Counted from the stretch's first letter, positions 10,774 through 21,281 are shown. The stretch is 64,000 bases of DNA from Candidatus Opimibacter skivensis (GCA_016721905.1 JADKHH010000010.1:124001-188000), one strand, 5' to 3'. Notes: generated by a model from the letters alone, not told the origin. Program-made: numbers and translations.

Positions 10774-12899
10774 ATGCCAATGCAAATTCTGAAAGCCAAT
10801 TTAAGATGGTGCAAGGCTAGTAAAAAGAAATGCAACTTCATTGCTCTACTTTTAGTGATCGCTTGTGTCAACATAGGCTTATCTCAGTGGACTCAAACGA
10901 ATGGTCCTTATGGAAAAACAAATGTGTTAGCCATCATTCCAACGGATGCACAAGTATTCACTTCCACAAAGTGCGGCTATTTTTCTAAAAAAGAAATTGA
11001 TTCTGCATGGAGTTTGGATTCTTCCTTCTCGTTTACTGCGTATACTCAAATTGGAGACAGTCTTTTCATCGGAGGTAGTGACCTGAATCTAATCGATGTC
11101 TCAGATCCGAATCATACGCTAACCATGATTAATCCCATTTCATTTACCATGTTGACTCATTCTGATTCCTGTTTATATGGAGCTACTCCAAGTGGATTTT
11201 TCAAGTCACGTGACATGGGAAGCACCTGGGAATCGAAGAATGAAGGACTTCCATTTGATACCTTTTGGTCGGGATATAATCCGATACTTCTATACAAACT
11301 TTTTTGTTTGGACGTAACAACAAACTATATTTTTGGCGGCACAAAAAAAGGAATATTTAGAAATACAGGTAATCTGGCAGGATGGTCCGCCGTGAATACA
11401 GGACTTCCTATTGATACCATTACGTTAATAAAATCATATACTGATACGCTCTTCATTGCGATTGGAAATGAACTTTATACTAGCTCCGATTTTGGTGAAA
11501 GTTGGAGCTTACGCTTTACTGCTCCCTCTTATATTAGTTCTTTTCTAAAGGTTAATTCCCAGTATTATGTTGGAACCATTAAGAATGGAATCTATTATTC
11601 CCCTGATCGTGGTGAATCCTGGGAAATTCTCGATATTGGTTTAAATGATCTGCACATAACAGTCCTTGCTTTTTATGATTCCATCTTGTTTTGTGGTACA
11701 AATAGTAAAGGTGTATTTCGTTATCAAAATAATCACTGGGAGGATAACAATAATGGGCTGATATGCTCATCGGTTAATTCAATGACGAGTTTAGACAATC
11801 ATATTGTGGCGAGCACATCCGAAGAAGTCTTCCTTTCCGCCGATCCGGATAATGGTTGGAATGTAATTTCACCTGACTCCCCTCACAATTCCTGGGCTTC
11901 CGTTAAAGCATGTGATAACACCTTATTTTTATCGGTCCGATATGGATGGCCTCTTATTTCGCCTCAATCGCCTTACATTCTGTATAGTTCGGATTTTGGA
12001 AATACATGGAATAGCTTGATTCATCCGCCACCCTTTTCAAGGGATGACCCGTATCGTATTACCTGCTTTCAAAATGGCTTTTTTGCACGAGAAGATGAAT
12101 TAATATATTTTACTGATAATTTAGGCATGACATGGAAAAATACATCTATATCAGCCGAGTATTGTAACAACATCAATGGGTTGGAGTATTTAACGGCATT
12201 CCATATGTAACTGCCTGTGGTTCGGGGAACTAAAACAAATTCAATTCTCATTGGGTTTTATCTAATACAGGACTACCTACTGATCTGCCACCGGGATCTA
12301 TCGTGTATTGTGAAGGTGCTTTATTTACTTATGTCGAACCACGTGGAATGTATGTAAGTTTAAACAATGGCTACACCTGGTCACTGGCCAATAATGGATC
12401 GCCTGAAATATCGTATTCTATTCGGGGTTTCACATATAAAAATTCTAATCTTTTTATTGCTACGGAAGAAGGAGTCTTTATGACCAGCGACTACGGTCAA
12501 CATTGGATTTCAATAAATGATGGTTTAAAAAATATAGACACTCGTTCGATTTTATTAGCCAATGATACCCTATTTGTCGGAACGAATGGCAATGGTATTT
12601 GGAAGCAGGCCCTATCTACCATAATAGTTAAAAGCAAGGATATTGAAGGCTCTTTCGATCATTTTACAATATTTCCTAATCCCTTTTCCACGCAAACAAC
12701 TTTGCAAACAACTAAATTCTTAAATAACGGAACGCTCAAGGTGTACAACAGCATGGGACAAGAGGTGGCCCAATTGAACAATATAGTTGGTCAATCCATT
12801 TCTTTTAATCGCGGTCATCTGGTCAGCGGACTGTATGTAATCCGGATAACAGAAAATAATAAACTTATCGGGGTAAAAAAATTAATCATTACAGAATAA
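10774..12899 (+). CDS. Secreted BNR/sortilin-like repeat protein with T9SS sorting domain, frameshifted
   Basis: A protein of about 700 residues. A basic N-terminus and hydrophobic stretch end in NIGLSQ (signal peptide). The body has beta-propeller-type repeats: SRDMGSTWESKNEGLP, SSDFGESWSLRF, SPDRGESWEILDIGL, SSDFGNTWNSL, TSDYGQHWISINDGL. It ends in a T9SS domain (FTIFPNPFSTQTTLQTT ... GLYVIRITE). The first reading frame stops at 12210. The propeller continues one frame over from about 12183, passes an apparent stop at 12228, and resumes in the piece ending at 12899. Removing one G near 12222 and adding one T near 12238 would give a continuous GSGTKTNFNSHWVLSNTGL. Export to the surface by T9SS is inferred; the ligand is unknown. 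A similar protein lies at 45009. Confidence 0.8.
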
Positions 12900-13145
12900 A
12901 TTGAAAATCTGATTAATCTCTTTAAAGGATTGCAAAACATAAATTTCGAGATTCTGAAAACTTACCAGTACTCGTCACATAACATCGGATGCTCATAGGC
13001 AGGGCTATCCATCTTGAGAATGTCGCCTTCGCTACAAATTAGCTTGCTCAACATAGCTACAGCGATCAATAAACTGAAATAAATTTGGACAAAGGAGCTC
13101 AGGTGACAGACTTATAAAGAGTGGGCTTGCCTTGGCGTGTAATCA

Positions 13146-15562
13146 TCAATCATCACGTCTGATCAATAACTCAACACCTTCCTGCAGGATACATTCTCCT
13201 CCATCTCCTAATATGACAAACTCACCTGCCGGTAGTTCACAATCCGCTTCGATCCGTATCACCCCATTATGATAATAGGGTGGATACTTCCCAACATTCC
13301 AATTGGCATTATTCGTCCACAATGAATCCACCGCACCGGTAAAAATGTATTCGCTGTACACCACCGGATTATCAATTTCAATCCGAACCGACTTGTAGGC
13401 ACCTGAAATCTCAGAAGCGTCCCAGGTGTGTGCGAAGCCGGCATAAGCCGGATGGCTTTTAAGGCCGGACGGATGAATAGCCTGCACAAAAATATCATAC
13501 AAGCCATTTGCCCATACTACTGTATTGAAATCATATGCATACCTGATCTGCGGAGCAGGATTATCTTCAGACACATTGACACTGGCAAAAAGAATACCCG
13601 GAGCCATCGTATCCAATGCAGGTTTGATGAAAAATGCAATGAATCAACACCTGATGTACTCCCTGCACTCCATAATTCAGCGCTGATCGCAGGCATATTA
13701 AGCAGATTAGGAGCCCAGTTAGCCCAGTGACGGTTGCCTGCCAGAACTTCAACAGGTACAACGCCGCTTACAGTCGGCCCGAACAGGTTTCCATCTTCAT
13801 CATCTTCAAGTTCGACATCATCGATATCAATAATGTAGGCAGGTATACCCAGCTTCGGCAGATGGTGATGCATTGGAAAATGTCCATGTACATCAGCCGG
13901 TTGCGTATAGGGTGGCTCCGGCGCAGTAGACGGGCAAAAGACTTCCACATGAACATTGATGATCCCGGCATTTGTCGCGAAAAACTGTACTTCGTTGTGC
14001 CCGATATGCAAGGGTGAATGACTATTGAAATGTGCTTCACCGATGTGGATACGGTTGGATATCGCGGAACCACTGTAACCGACCAGATCAGGATTCAGCG
14101 GATTGGAATTATTGGCTCCTTCGGGCAGTGGAAATCCGACACCATTCACGAAGACAGAATCTCCCGGCTCGATCGTGAAATAACTGTAATCATTCGAGAA
14201 ATATGTGAACACCAGGTACACATCATTATGCACATCATGCGTGACAGGGCGGATGTCATCCGGAATATGGATAGTATACACAGGATACTCCTCATTATAA
14301 TCCTGGGACTTCTGATAATCTGTACTGTCAATACGCGAGACATAATTGTGCACGATGTAGGGTTCCACATCGGGGCCGTCGAAACCAAAGTTGTCCCAAT
14401 GGGATAGGAAGTAAGGGTTGTCGTCTTTGGAGGTATTATAGCCAATGGTAGACCACAATAGATCATAGATGCCGGGCTTAAAATCACCCGGGGCAAATTC
14501 CGTATCGATGACGAGTACACTGTCAACATAGATCTTTATTCCTGCTGTATTCACGCGGACATCGAATGACCTGCGGACATTTATACTCAGCCGTCTGCCG
14601 AAGTCCGCAAGATTCACTGAAGCCTGTGAATAGGATTCGCCCTGTGAGTTGATGAGATGTACACTGAGGTCATTGTATTGTGCACGAAGCCGCAGGACAT
14701 CTGCCGGAAGTCCTTCTACCCCATTTTCATCAAAGAAACTCATGTGACCTGTCAGATCCGTCTTCACCGGGTTGAGATCAAGGTACCAGACACTACGAGG
14801 ACTAAAAAGGCCGTCCATATCGAAGACGATACGCCGCTCTTCCACACTGTCGATGAGGATTGGTTTCCTTGGGCGTTGAGCCACCTGGGCGCGATCACCT
14901 GCCGCGCTATTCGATGTGCCCGTGAGTGTATGCGTATGACACTGCGGATTGATAAAGAAAAGATTGAAGCGAGGATCTGTCTGAGGTGTCATTGCATTGT
15001 TCCAATTGCGTTCATCAGCAGGGCCCTCGGGTAGATTGAAATCATCGAAGAACGTCATGGCATCCCGCAAGGAATTTACACGTATTGGATCACCCCCCAT
15101 AAAAGTCATCGTAGTAGCGGGGCTGCAGATAGCGCCCAAACTATTCAATTTCGTTACACGCAAATGGTATAAAACATTATTAGCGATTGGCTGGATCTGC
15201 GCAACTCTGTTAGCTGTAACAATTTGATGAGGCTGTGCCTCTGTGCCAACGATCGTATCCCCTGTGGTCTGATCTGTCGCGCAACCGCATTCGGCTACGA
15301 GACCTGGGACTTCAGCGGCATCAAGCCACCATTGCACGAGATAACCAATGGGGTCCAGGCCGGCATCGCCCACATCCCAGAGCTGATAGGCGTTTGACGG
15401 ATCAAAATCCATTTCAATGGTGGCTACATGATCGTCACGCTTGATGACGACAACGGGAGCGTCAGCAACGTCAGGCATCCTTATGCCCGAGGCAAGCCCG
15501 GAGTTCCACAGAAGAAATAAGACTAATACAACGCATGCAGAAGTAGTAATGTGTTTCATCAC
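13146..15562 (-). CDS. Secreted hypothetical protein, one frameshift
   Basis: About 805 residues starting with a signal peptide (MMKHITTSACVVLVLFLLWNSG). Residues ~35-150 look like a fibronectin-type module (AYQLWDVGDAG, NNVLYHLRVTKLNS). A jelly-roll or concanavalin-like segment follows (FFDDFNLPEGPADERNWNN, FDVRVNTAGIKIYVDSVLV). Later there is a His-rich stretch (PADVHGHFPMHHHLPKLG). No T9SS domain is evident; the end reads ILQEGVELLIRRDD. The frame breaks at 13621-13622: one more G there (C on the coding strand) joins SLHFSSN to PALDTMAPGILFASV. It is transcribed away from the collagen-like gene cluster, with a ~290-base divergent interval at 15563-15852. I do not recognise the family. Confidence 0.68.
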
Positions 15563-15852
15563 AGTGAATCTGGTTAAGCAGTAATAGGGAAGAGAGGAAG
15601 GGTGGAGACCTAAAAGTAATTAATATTTGAATAATCCTATGGATCAATTAATGGCCTTTTAAGTTGAGACTGCGTTCGAAGTAGAAATCCTTATATGCCA
15701 TTCGATGCTAATTTGACAAAGGAGGGATATATTCATTCTCATAATCATACGGGCCGCCTTCGAGCTTCCTAATGCGGTGGTCTCCAATTGTTTTTAAAAA
15801 TCAATATCTTGAGAATCTATAAATCAAAATATTAACCCTATTAACAGACTCC

Positions 15853-16362
15853 ATGAAGAGCATTAAACACAGTCCTCTTTTTCGAAATACACCGGTCCTG
15901 CTTATCATTGCTTTCCTTCAATTCAGTTTCCCCGCGCTATGCCAGCAGGCAGTGCTTTCATGGGGCGGCGATGCCATCGGCGAATCAGGCTCCATCAGTT
16001 ATTCCCTTGGACAGGTGGCGGATGAACACTACACCAGTAAAAGCGGGTATTGCAATGAAGGCGTACAACAACCTTTCATACCAGATTCAGTTACTGCATC
16101 CTTTGAGGTCAAATCAGATTTAGATTTTTCCCTCTCTCCAAATCCATTCCGGCAAGAGGTGATCCTCTATGCCAATGATCCGCTGGAATTTAATATTCAA
16201 TATTCGATCATGGACCTGACCGGGCGACTTCAAACATCAGGCACCATTCATGCCACACCACATTCGATTCATCTTCCTGATTGGCCTGATGGAATGTATA
16301 TCATGATCCTGCGTAGGGATCAACTCTATATCGATGCGATTAAACTCATAAAAGCCAAATAA
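15853..16362 (+). CDS. Small secreted protein with T9SS sorting domain
   Basis: 169 residues: signal peptide ending FPALCQ; a short domain of the type QQAVLSWGGDAIGESGSISY with SLGQVADEHYTS, seen before T9SS domains in many Bacteroidota; and a C-terminal sorting domain (FSLSPNPFRQEVILY ... DGMYIMILRRD). Two bases separate its stop from the start of the collagen-like gene, so the two are probably co-transcribed. It may be a small surface or matrix component acting with the collagen-like protein; that is inference from position only. Confidence 0.75.
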   Translation: MKSIKHSPLFRNTPVLLIIAFLQFSFPALCQQAVLSWGGDAIGESGSISYSLGQVADEHYTSKSGYCNEGVQQPFIPDSVTASFEVKSDLDFSLSPNPFRQEVILYANDPLEFNIQYSIMDLTGRLQTSGTIHATPHSIHLPDWPDGMYIMILRRDQLYIDAIKLIKAK

Positions 16363-16364
16363 AC

Positions 16365-17747
16365 ATGAAACCATTATTCATGATCAGCCTGTGCCTGATC
16401 TCCGTGATGAATATATACGCCCAGGTCCCGCAGAGCATGAGTTTCCAGGCTGTGATCCGGGACGTGAATGGAAAATTGGTTAACAACCAATTAGTATCTG
16501 TTCGAGCAAGCATTGTGCAAGACTCCGCAAATGGCCAGGTCATCTACAACGAAATCCATCATGAACACACCAATGCAAATGGACTTGTCACACTTAAAAT
16601 CGGGCAAGGTATATTAGTCAATGGTTCATTTGAGGAAATTCCATGGGAGCTAGGCGTTTTCTATTTGAGAACTGAAACAGATCCGAATGGTGGAATCAAT
16701 TTTAGCATATCGGGTACCAATCAATTATTGAGTGTGCCCTACGCGCTTTATGCAGGTAATGGTGGGTCTCCTGGTCCTCCAGGTCCGGAAGGTCCTCAGG
16801 GAGAGCAAGGATCTCAAGGGCCGCAGGGCATACAAGGTCCGCAGGGACCACAGGGACTAAACGGTGAGGACGGCGCACAAGGGCCAGAGGGTCCAGAGGG
16901 TCCAGAAGGACCAGCAGGACCTCAAGGACCGGCAGGACCTCAAGGGCCAACTGGTTCACAGGGCCCAGCAGGTCCTCAAGGGCCGCCTGGATTAAATGGA
17001 CAGGACGGTGCGCCCGGGCCCGAAGGACCACAGGGTCCAGAGGGTCCCCAAGGACCAGAAGGGCCTCAAGGACCCGAGGGACCGCAAGGACCTGAAGGAC
17101 CTCCTGGATCGACCATCGTGCCAACGATGGAGGTATTTACATCTGATGATACGTGGTCTAAACCCACAAATCTCCTCTATGTAATTGTAGAAGTAGTTAG
17201 TGGCGGTGGTGGCGCTGGAGGAGTGAATGGACTAGCCTGCGGTGCTGCCGGAGGAGGAGGAGGAGGATATTCAAAACGAATCATCCCAGCATCTTCGCTT
17301 GGCAGTTCTGTGTCTGTTATCGTTGGTGACGGAGGAGCAGGTGGAACCAATCAAGGAAGTGATGGAGAAGATGGCGGCAATTCATCCTTCGGTAGTTTTT
17401 GTAGTGCTACTGGTGGCGGAGGTGGAACTGGAACTGGGTTAGGCGGCGGATCTTCATTCTGGATAGGTGGGATAGGAGGTGTTGGTCAACAAGGGGATAT
17501 TTCAATCGCAGGTGGAGACGGAGTAGGAGGCTGGTTCACAAGCGGTGACCATCTAGGTATAGGCGGAAATGGTGGTGACTCATTTTTGGGTCAAGGAGCT
17601 CCGGGTATTGTGTTTATCACGACTGAAGGAATCAATGGAAAACAATTTGGCGGCGGCGGTGGTGGTGGTGTCGACATATACACTGGGAATGGTAATAAAG
17701 GCGGTGATGGAGCACCGGGGGTTGTAATAGTATATGAATATTACTAA
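16365..17747 (+). CDS. Collagen-like secreted protein with glycine-rich C-terminal domain
   Basis: 460 residues: signal peptide (MISLCLISVMNIYAQ); a ~110-residue N-terminal domain typical of secreted Bacteroidota collagen-like and tail-fibre-like proteins (VPQSMSFQAVIRDVNGKLV, LLSVPYALYA); then 38 uninterrupted Gly-X-Y triplets (residues 134-247, bases 16764-17105) rich in GPE, GPQ and GPA. The remainder, ~255-460, is a glycine-rich domain (VVSGGGGAGG, CGAAGGGGGGYSKRI, KQFGGGGGGGVDIYTG) like that found at the tips of tail fibres. The collagen part is expected to form a triple helix, so the protein is probably a trimeric fibre at the cell surface. There is no T9SS domain of its own, but the upstream partner has one. 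The repetitive DNA makes it prone to length change. Confidence 0.88.
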   Translation: MKPLFMISLCLISVMNIYAQVPQSMSFQAVIRDVNGKLVNNQLVSVRASIVQDSANGQVIYNEIHHEHTNANGLVTLKIGQGILVNGSFEEIPWELGVFYLRTETDPNGGINFSISGTNQLLSVPYALYAGNGGSPGPPGPEGPQGEQGSQGPQGIQGPQGPQGLNGEDGAQGPEGPEGPEGPAGPQGPAGPQGPTGSQGPAGPQGPPGLNGQDGAPGPEGPQGPEGPQGPEGPQGPEGPQGPEGPPGSTIVPTMEVFTSDDTWSKPTNLLYVIVEVVSGGGGAGGVNGLACGAAGGGGGGYSKRIIPASSLGSSVSVIVGDGGAGGTNQGSDGEDGGNSSFGSFCSATGGGGGTGTGLGGGSSFWIGGIGGVGQQGDISIAGGDGVGGWFTSGDHLGIGGNGGDSFLGQGAPGIVFITTEGINGKQFGGGGGGGVDIYTGNGNKGGDGAPGVVIVYEYY

Positions 17748-17765
17748 CCGAAAGAATAGTGCGTT

Positions 17766-18383
17766 TTGAAAAGACGACATTTAGATAAAGCATTTTGGTT
17801 GATCGTAGCATTGCTAAGTGCTTACTATTTGTACCGTGGTATCAAGTTCCGGTTTTTTACTGAAGGAAATCTAACAACCAAGGAAATTTGGTATTACGCA
17901 CATTTAGCGACAGCCATAGCTCCTTTGCTTCTTGGGCCTCTCCAATTCTGGACATGGCTTCGACTGAATCATGTGACTATCCACAGGACACTGGGAAAAA
18001 TTTATATCATCGGCTCCATACTTGGAGGATTAACGGCACTCTACCTGGGCATAACTATAGATTTAGATGGTTCTGTAGTTCCTCTTATACTTTTATCGAC
18101 CACCTGGCTATTCATGACCGTTAGTGCATGGATTACAATAAGACGAGGAAATATAATAGCACATAGACTTTTTGTAATAAGGAGTTATGCACTTGCTATG
18201 GTTTTTGTTTTCCTCCGGCTAGTGGGTGACATCCCACAGGAAAAACTATTCTTTTTTATAGAATCGCCCGAGATCAGAGACACCACATTGGAATGGATTA
18301 GCTGGATCATACCTTTACTGATCGTTGAACTCGTATTTTCATGGATTCCATCGATGAAACGAAAGCAGGCAACATTAAAGTAG
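17766..18383 (+). CDS. DUF2306 family membrane protein
   Basis: 205 residues with about six membrane helices. The sequence fits DUF2306: HLATAIAPLLLGPLQFW, NHVTIHRTLGKIYIIGS and HRLFVIRSYALAMVFVFLR carry the conserved histidines and arginines of that family of predicted inner-membrane proteins of unknown function. The start is a TTG 18 bases after the collagen-like gene; no better ATG lies in frame upstream. It ends in a basic tail (MKRKQATLK). It may be on the same transcript as the two genes before it. Confidence 0.8.
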   Translation: MKRRHLDKAFWLIVALLSAYYLYRGIKFRFFTEGNLTTKEIWYYAHLATAIAPLLLGPLQFWTWLRLNHVTIHRTLGKIYIIGSILGGLTALYLGITIDLDGSVVPLILLSTTWLFMTVSAWITIRRGNIIAHRLFVIRSYALAMVFVFLRLVGDIPQEKLFFFIESPEIRDTTLEWISWIIPLLIVELVFSWIPSMKRKQATLK

Positions 18384-18422
18384 CGACAGAAAGCAATGGC
18401 CTACCATAAAGGAAAAACCCCT

Positions 18423-19058
18423 ATGAACTACAAACACTACCTCATCCTCACCCTTTTCATCCCTACCCTATCCTGTAAAGAAGGCCCAACAGGCCCGGAG
18501 ATGGATTGTCATCTAAATGATCTCTATGTGCAAGATTACCATTTTGTGAATGCCGCTAAGGTTTTTGATATACGGACAGATCCGCCAAAGGAGATAAAGA
18601 ATGGAAGAATAGAATATGATCTATTTAATCAATGGATTTTTAGCCTTGATGATGACCCGGTTCCGGTCCCCTATTCAGATTACTTTATCGATTCAATTGA
18701 ATTTCTCGGTCCTGCCTCCGTGGAGATTCACATATACGAAACCGACCTTTCTAAAATATACTCCTATACTCGAAATGATTGTGGACTGGAACTTACTTCT
18801 CCTGATGGTGAACTTCACCTTGAATTGACTCAAGGTGGAGATGAGATCTCAGAACAACGATTTGCCATCTACGACCACAAGAGCAAAAGGGTAACCATTG
18901 ACACCTTGTCCTTTATCTCTGACTCCTTTACTTTTATCGAATACCGCTTAGGACCTTTTCTATCTTATGAGGATATTATAAAGGAGTTTGCAAACGATAA
19001 TCCGGGGCTTTATGATACGGTGGCAGTTGAGTTGGTTCAGAATAGAACTAATGAGTAA
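18423..19058 (+). CDS. Hypothetical lipoprotein
   Basis: About 211 residues from the ATG at 18423. This start gives a clean lipoprotein signal (MNYKHYLILTLFIPTLSC, then KEGPTGPE); the in-frame ATG at 18396 adds nine hydrophilic residues and seems less likely. The rest is a soluble beta-rich domain rich in Asp and Tyr (FDIRTDPPKEIKNGRIEYD, VPYSDYFIDSIEFLGP). I do not recognise the family. It is probably anchored in the outer membrane and could be co-transcribed with the DUF2306 gene 39 bases upstream. Confidence 0.62.
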   Translation: MNYKHYLILTLFIPTLSCKEGPTGPEMDCHLNDLYVQDYHFVNAAKVFDIRTDPPKEIKNGRIEYDLFNQWIFSLDDDPVPVPYSDYFIDSIEFLGPASVEIHIYETDLSKIYSYTRNDCGLELTSPDGELHLELTQGGDEISEQRFAIYDHKSKRVTIDTLSFISDSFTFIEYRLGPFLSYEDIIKEFANDNPGLYDTVAVELVQNRTNE

Positions 19059-19267
19059 CCTCCTATAGAATTTAGCAAACATAGCAGGAGATGTAAGTCA
19101 CTTTACACATCTCCCGTCCCAGTATCTATTTCGGTGGCATCACCTGAACGTGCACAGCAAAGATCATGCACTTAGCAAGTGTGAATTATATAAGCTTTCT
19201 CCAAAATTCTATAACACGTAGAGCACGATATCGCTTCATTTTTACAGTCTAAACAAAGACACGAAAA

Positions 19268-19387
19268 ATGAATAACATCTTCAGAGGACTGATCGCTGGC
19301 TATGGAGCACACAAACTGGGGGGTGGATGCCTGGGCACCATCGTCGTGTTTGTTATTATCTGGCTCATCTTAGGGCAATGCAACTAG
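19268..19387 (+). CDS. Small membrane protein, 39 residues
   Basis: A very short gene: ATG at 19268, stop TAG at 19385-19387. The product starts MNNIFRGLIAGYGAHKLGGG and ends in one hydrophobic helix (CLGTIVVFVIIWLILG, then QCN). The pattern 'GA-K-LGGGC' followed by one helix recurs in small Bacteroidota proteins of unknown role as far as I recall. It stands alone upstream of the PNPOx-like gene. Confidence 0.55.
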   Translation: MNNIFRGLIAGYGAHKLGGGCLGTIVVFVIIWLILGQCN

Positions 19388-19473
19388 CATAGCAGCCTAC
19401 TTCCTCATCATTTATTTCATATTCAATCCAGTCACTATCGTGATGGACCATAACCCCATAAACCTTACATAAA

Positions 19474-19986
19474 ATGAGTGATACTAAAAATCTGCAAAAC
19501 AAACAAGCGATTGACAAGCTCAAGGAGTTGGTAGGCGACATCAATATTTGCCTCTTCTGTACCGATCTCAAAACCGATGATGGTTCTACTTGTCGCCCGA
19601 TGGGTGCGCAGAAAGTATGTGACCAGGGCAATCTGTGGTTCTTCAGTCAAAAGGACAGCGATAAGAACAAGGCAATCGCCAGAGATAAAAAGGTGCAGTT
19701 GTTTTTTGCACATCCCGGCAAGAGCAGCTATCTGGTCGTGAATGGTGAAGCAGAAATTATCTTCGACCGTGCTAAAACGGAAGAGCTCTGGAACCCTGTA
19801 GCGAAGATATGGTTTGAAGGCGGGAAAGATGATCCGGATATTTCAATCATCAAGGTAACGCCCACCACAGCTTACTATTGGGATACGGACGGAAACCAAA
19901 TGATCAATTTTATCAAATTGGTGGCTTCTGTCGCAAGTGGAACTAATCTGGTGACCGGCAACGAAGGAACCCTGGCTTTGGGATAG
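19474..19986 (+). CDS. Pyridoxamine 5'-phosphate oxidase-like (general stress protein 26-like) protein
   Basis: 170 residues with the split-barrel flavin-binding fold of the 'general stress protein 26' type. Conserved stretches are ICLFCTDLKTDDGSTCRPMG, GNLWFFSQKDSDKNKAI and VQLFFAHPGKSSYLVVNGEAEI, and the C-terminal ITPTTAYYWDTDGN-like region reads VTPTTAYYWDTDGN. Members bind FMN or F420-type cofactors in the cytoplasm, often in stress responses; the substrate is not predictable. It is followed 37 bases later by the SpoIIAA-like gene, and both are probably read toward the terminator at 20415. Confidence 0.85.
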   Translation: MSDTKNLQNKQAIDKLKELVGDINICLFCTDLKTDDGSTCRPMGAQKVCDQGNLWFFSQKDSDKNKAIARDKKVQLFFAHPGKSSYLVVNGEAEIIFDRAKTEELWNPVAKIWFEGGKDDPDISIIKVTPTTAYYWDTDGNQMINFIKLVASVASGTNLVTGNEGTLALG

Positions 19987-20023
19987 CATCGGAACATTTT
20001 TGTGAAGTAAAATAGAATGTAGT

Positions 20024-20395
20024 ATGATACAATATTTAGATGATTTGCCCTCCAACATCGTCGGCTTTAAGGCGACCGGAGAAATCACCGAATTAGATTT
20101 TGCGGATACTGTCATGCCAAAAGTCAAAACACTAATTGAACGGACAGACAAGCTGAACTATCTTCTCGTACTTGAAACCTCCGTAAAGAATTTTACGATC
20201 GGGGCCTGGATGAAAGATGCCATCATGGGGATCAAGCATCTGACCAAATGGAACAGAGCTGCTATTGTATCCGATGTAGACGCAATCAGGACCTTTACAG
20301 ATTTTTTTAGTTACCTGATGCCCGGTGAGTTTAAAGGATTCGAGCACAAGGATTTGCAAGAAGCCATTGATTGGGTAGCAGGGGAAACAGACTAG
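20024..20395 (+). CDS. SpoIIAA-like (STAS-related) protein
   Basis: 123 residues matching the SpoIIAA-like family: MIQYLDDLPSNIVGFKATGEI, LNYLLVLETSVKNFTIGAW, WNRAAIVSDVDAIRTFTDF and EFKGFEHKDLQEAIDWV. The fold is related to STAS domains, but these standalone proteins have no defined partner. It is probably cytoplasmic. It is the last gene before a strong terminator-like hairpin and likely shares a transcript with the PNPOx-like gene. Confidence 0.82.
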   Translation: MIQYLDDLPSNIVGFKATGEITELDFADTVMPKVKTLIERTDKLNYLLVLETSVKNFTIGAWMKDAIMGIKHLTKWNRAAIVSDVDAIRTFTDFFSYLMPGEFKGFEHKDLQEAIDWVAGETD

Positions 20396-20414
20396 AAAAT
20401 CCTCGCCATATTGA

Positions 20415-20466
20415 AATGCTCTGTAGAGACGCGATCCATCGCTGCTCTACAGAGCATTTTCATTTA
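20415..20466 (+). terminator. Intrinsic terminator after the SpoIIAA-like gene
   Basis: AATGCTCTGTAGAG (20415-20428) pairs perfectly with CTCTACAGAGCATT (20445-20458), 14 base pairs. Inside it GCGAT pairs with ATCGC. A run of T (TTTTCATTT) follows directly. It lies 19 bases after the stop at 20395. The stem is flanked by A on the other side, so it could work in both directions. Confidence 0.75.
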
Positions 20467-20629
20467 ATTTACTGTTGATTCTCTGGCCCCTGCATCCGCA
20501 AGGGGGAAATGAAAAACCTAAAGGAGCCCGGAACAAGACCTATTCTCAACGAGTTCCTTTGACCGTTAGCAGACAAGCCTATTGGAATTCTCGAAACTTG
20601 TACGTATCTTTGCTAAAATTACACGTGTC

Positions 20630-20872
20630 ATGACAACGAAGCTTACCTTGACAGTAGAAAAGTCTGTCATTGAAAGGGCAAAAGCCTACGCAAAAAATAC
20701 TGGAAGGAGCCTTTCAGAGATTATCGAAAATTATCTTGAAACCATCACCCAAGATGGGGCTGATCCTGAGCTTTCTCCGAAATTAAAAAGGATAGTTGGT
20801 GTTGTTGATCTTCCTAAAGATTTCGATGAAGAGGAGGAATTGAGATCAAGGCTGGAGAAGAAGCATTTATGA
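20630..20872 (+). CDS. DUF6364-like antitoxin of a PIN-domain toxin pair
   Basis: 80 residues from the ATG at 20630. The start MTTKLTLTVEKSVIERAKAY with NTGRSLSEIIENYL is a ribbon-helix-helix-like DNA-binding N-terminus of the DUF6364 type. The C-terminus (DPELSPKLKRIVG ... EEELRSRLEKKHL) would wrap the toxin. An in-frame ATG at 20582 would add 16 unrelated residues and is less likely. Its stop overlaps the toxin start by four bases (ATGA), so translation is probably coupled. Such antitoxins usually repress their own promoter. Confidence 0.82.
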   Translation: MTTKLTLTVEKSVIERAKAYAKNTGRSLSEIIENYLETITQDGADPELSPKLKRIVGVVDLPKDFDEEEELRSRLEKKHL

Positions 20873-21281
20873 AAAAAATATTTTTAGACACCAATATTCT
20901 TGTTGATTTAATTGCCGACAGAAAGCCTTTCAGTAAATACACCATCCAACTTTTCCAGAAAGCTGAGCTTAATGAAATTCAACTATTTACTTCGTCACAT
21001 TCAATTGCGACAACTCATTATTTATTGAAAAAATATCTTGGAGAAAACGAACTTCGAGTTGTAATATATGACCTCCTCGATTATGTAACTGTCATTTCTG
21101 TTGATATAGATATTATAAAAAGGGGCTTAGATCAAACCACAGAGATTTTGAAGATTCTATTCAAATACTTTGTGCTTCTACCGTTCCCAACATTGATTGT
21201 ATTGTTACCCGAAATACGAAAGATTTCAAAACAAGTGAAATACCTGCTTTCAATCCTGACGAAATTATCTTAAGATTATAA
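20869..21281 (+). CDS. PIN-domain toxin (VapC-like), one frameshift
   Basis: A PIN-domain ribonuclease paired with the antitoxin at 20630. The start MKKIFLDTNILVDLIADR carries the first catalytic Asp. The frame shifts at the G run at 21122-21125. With one more G the product continues GLRSNHRDFEDSIQILCAST and then IDCIVTRNTKDF, which is the conserved C-terminal PIN motif, ending NPDEIILRL at 21281. Read as given, the protein would end with unrelated hydrophobic residues at 21273 and lack the last catalytic motif. A G5-to-G4 sequencing error is likely; a genuinely dead toxin beside an intact antitoxin is the alternative. Confidence 0.8.

Noticed and set aside
19089..19116. Hairpin GGAGATGTAAG / TTTACACATCTCC as terminator
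   Set aside because: The stem has a two-base bulge and no T tract follows, so it was not listed as a terminator.
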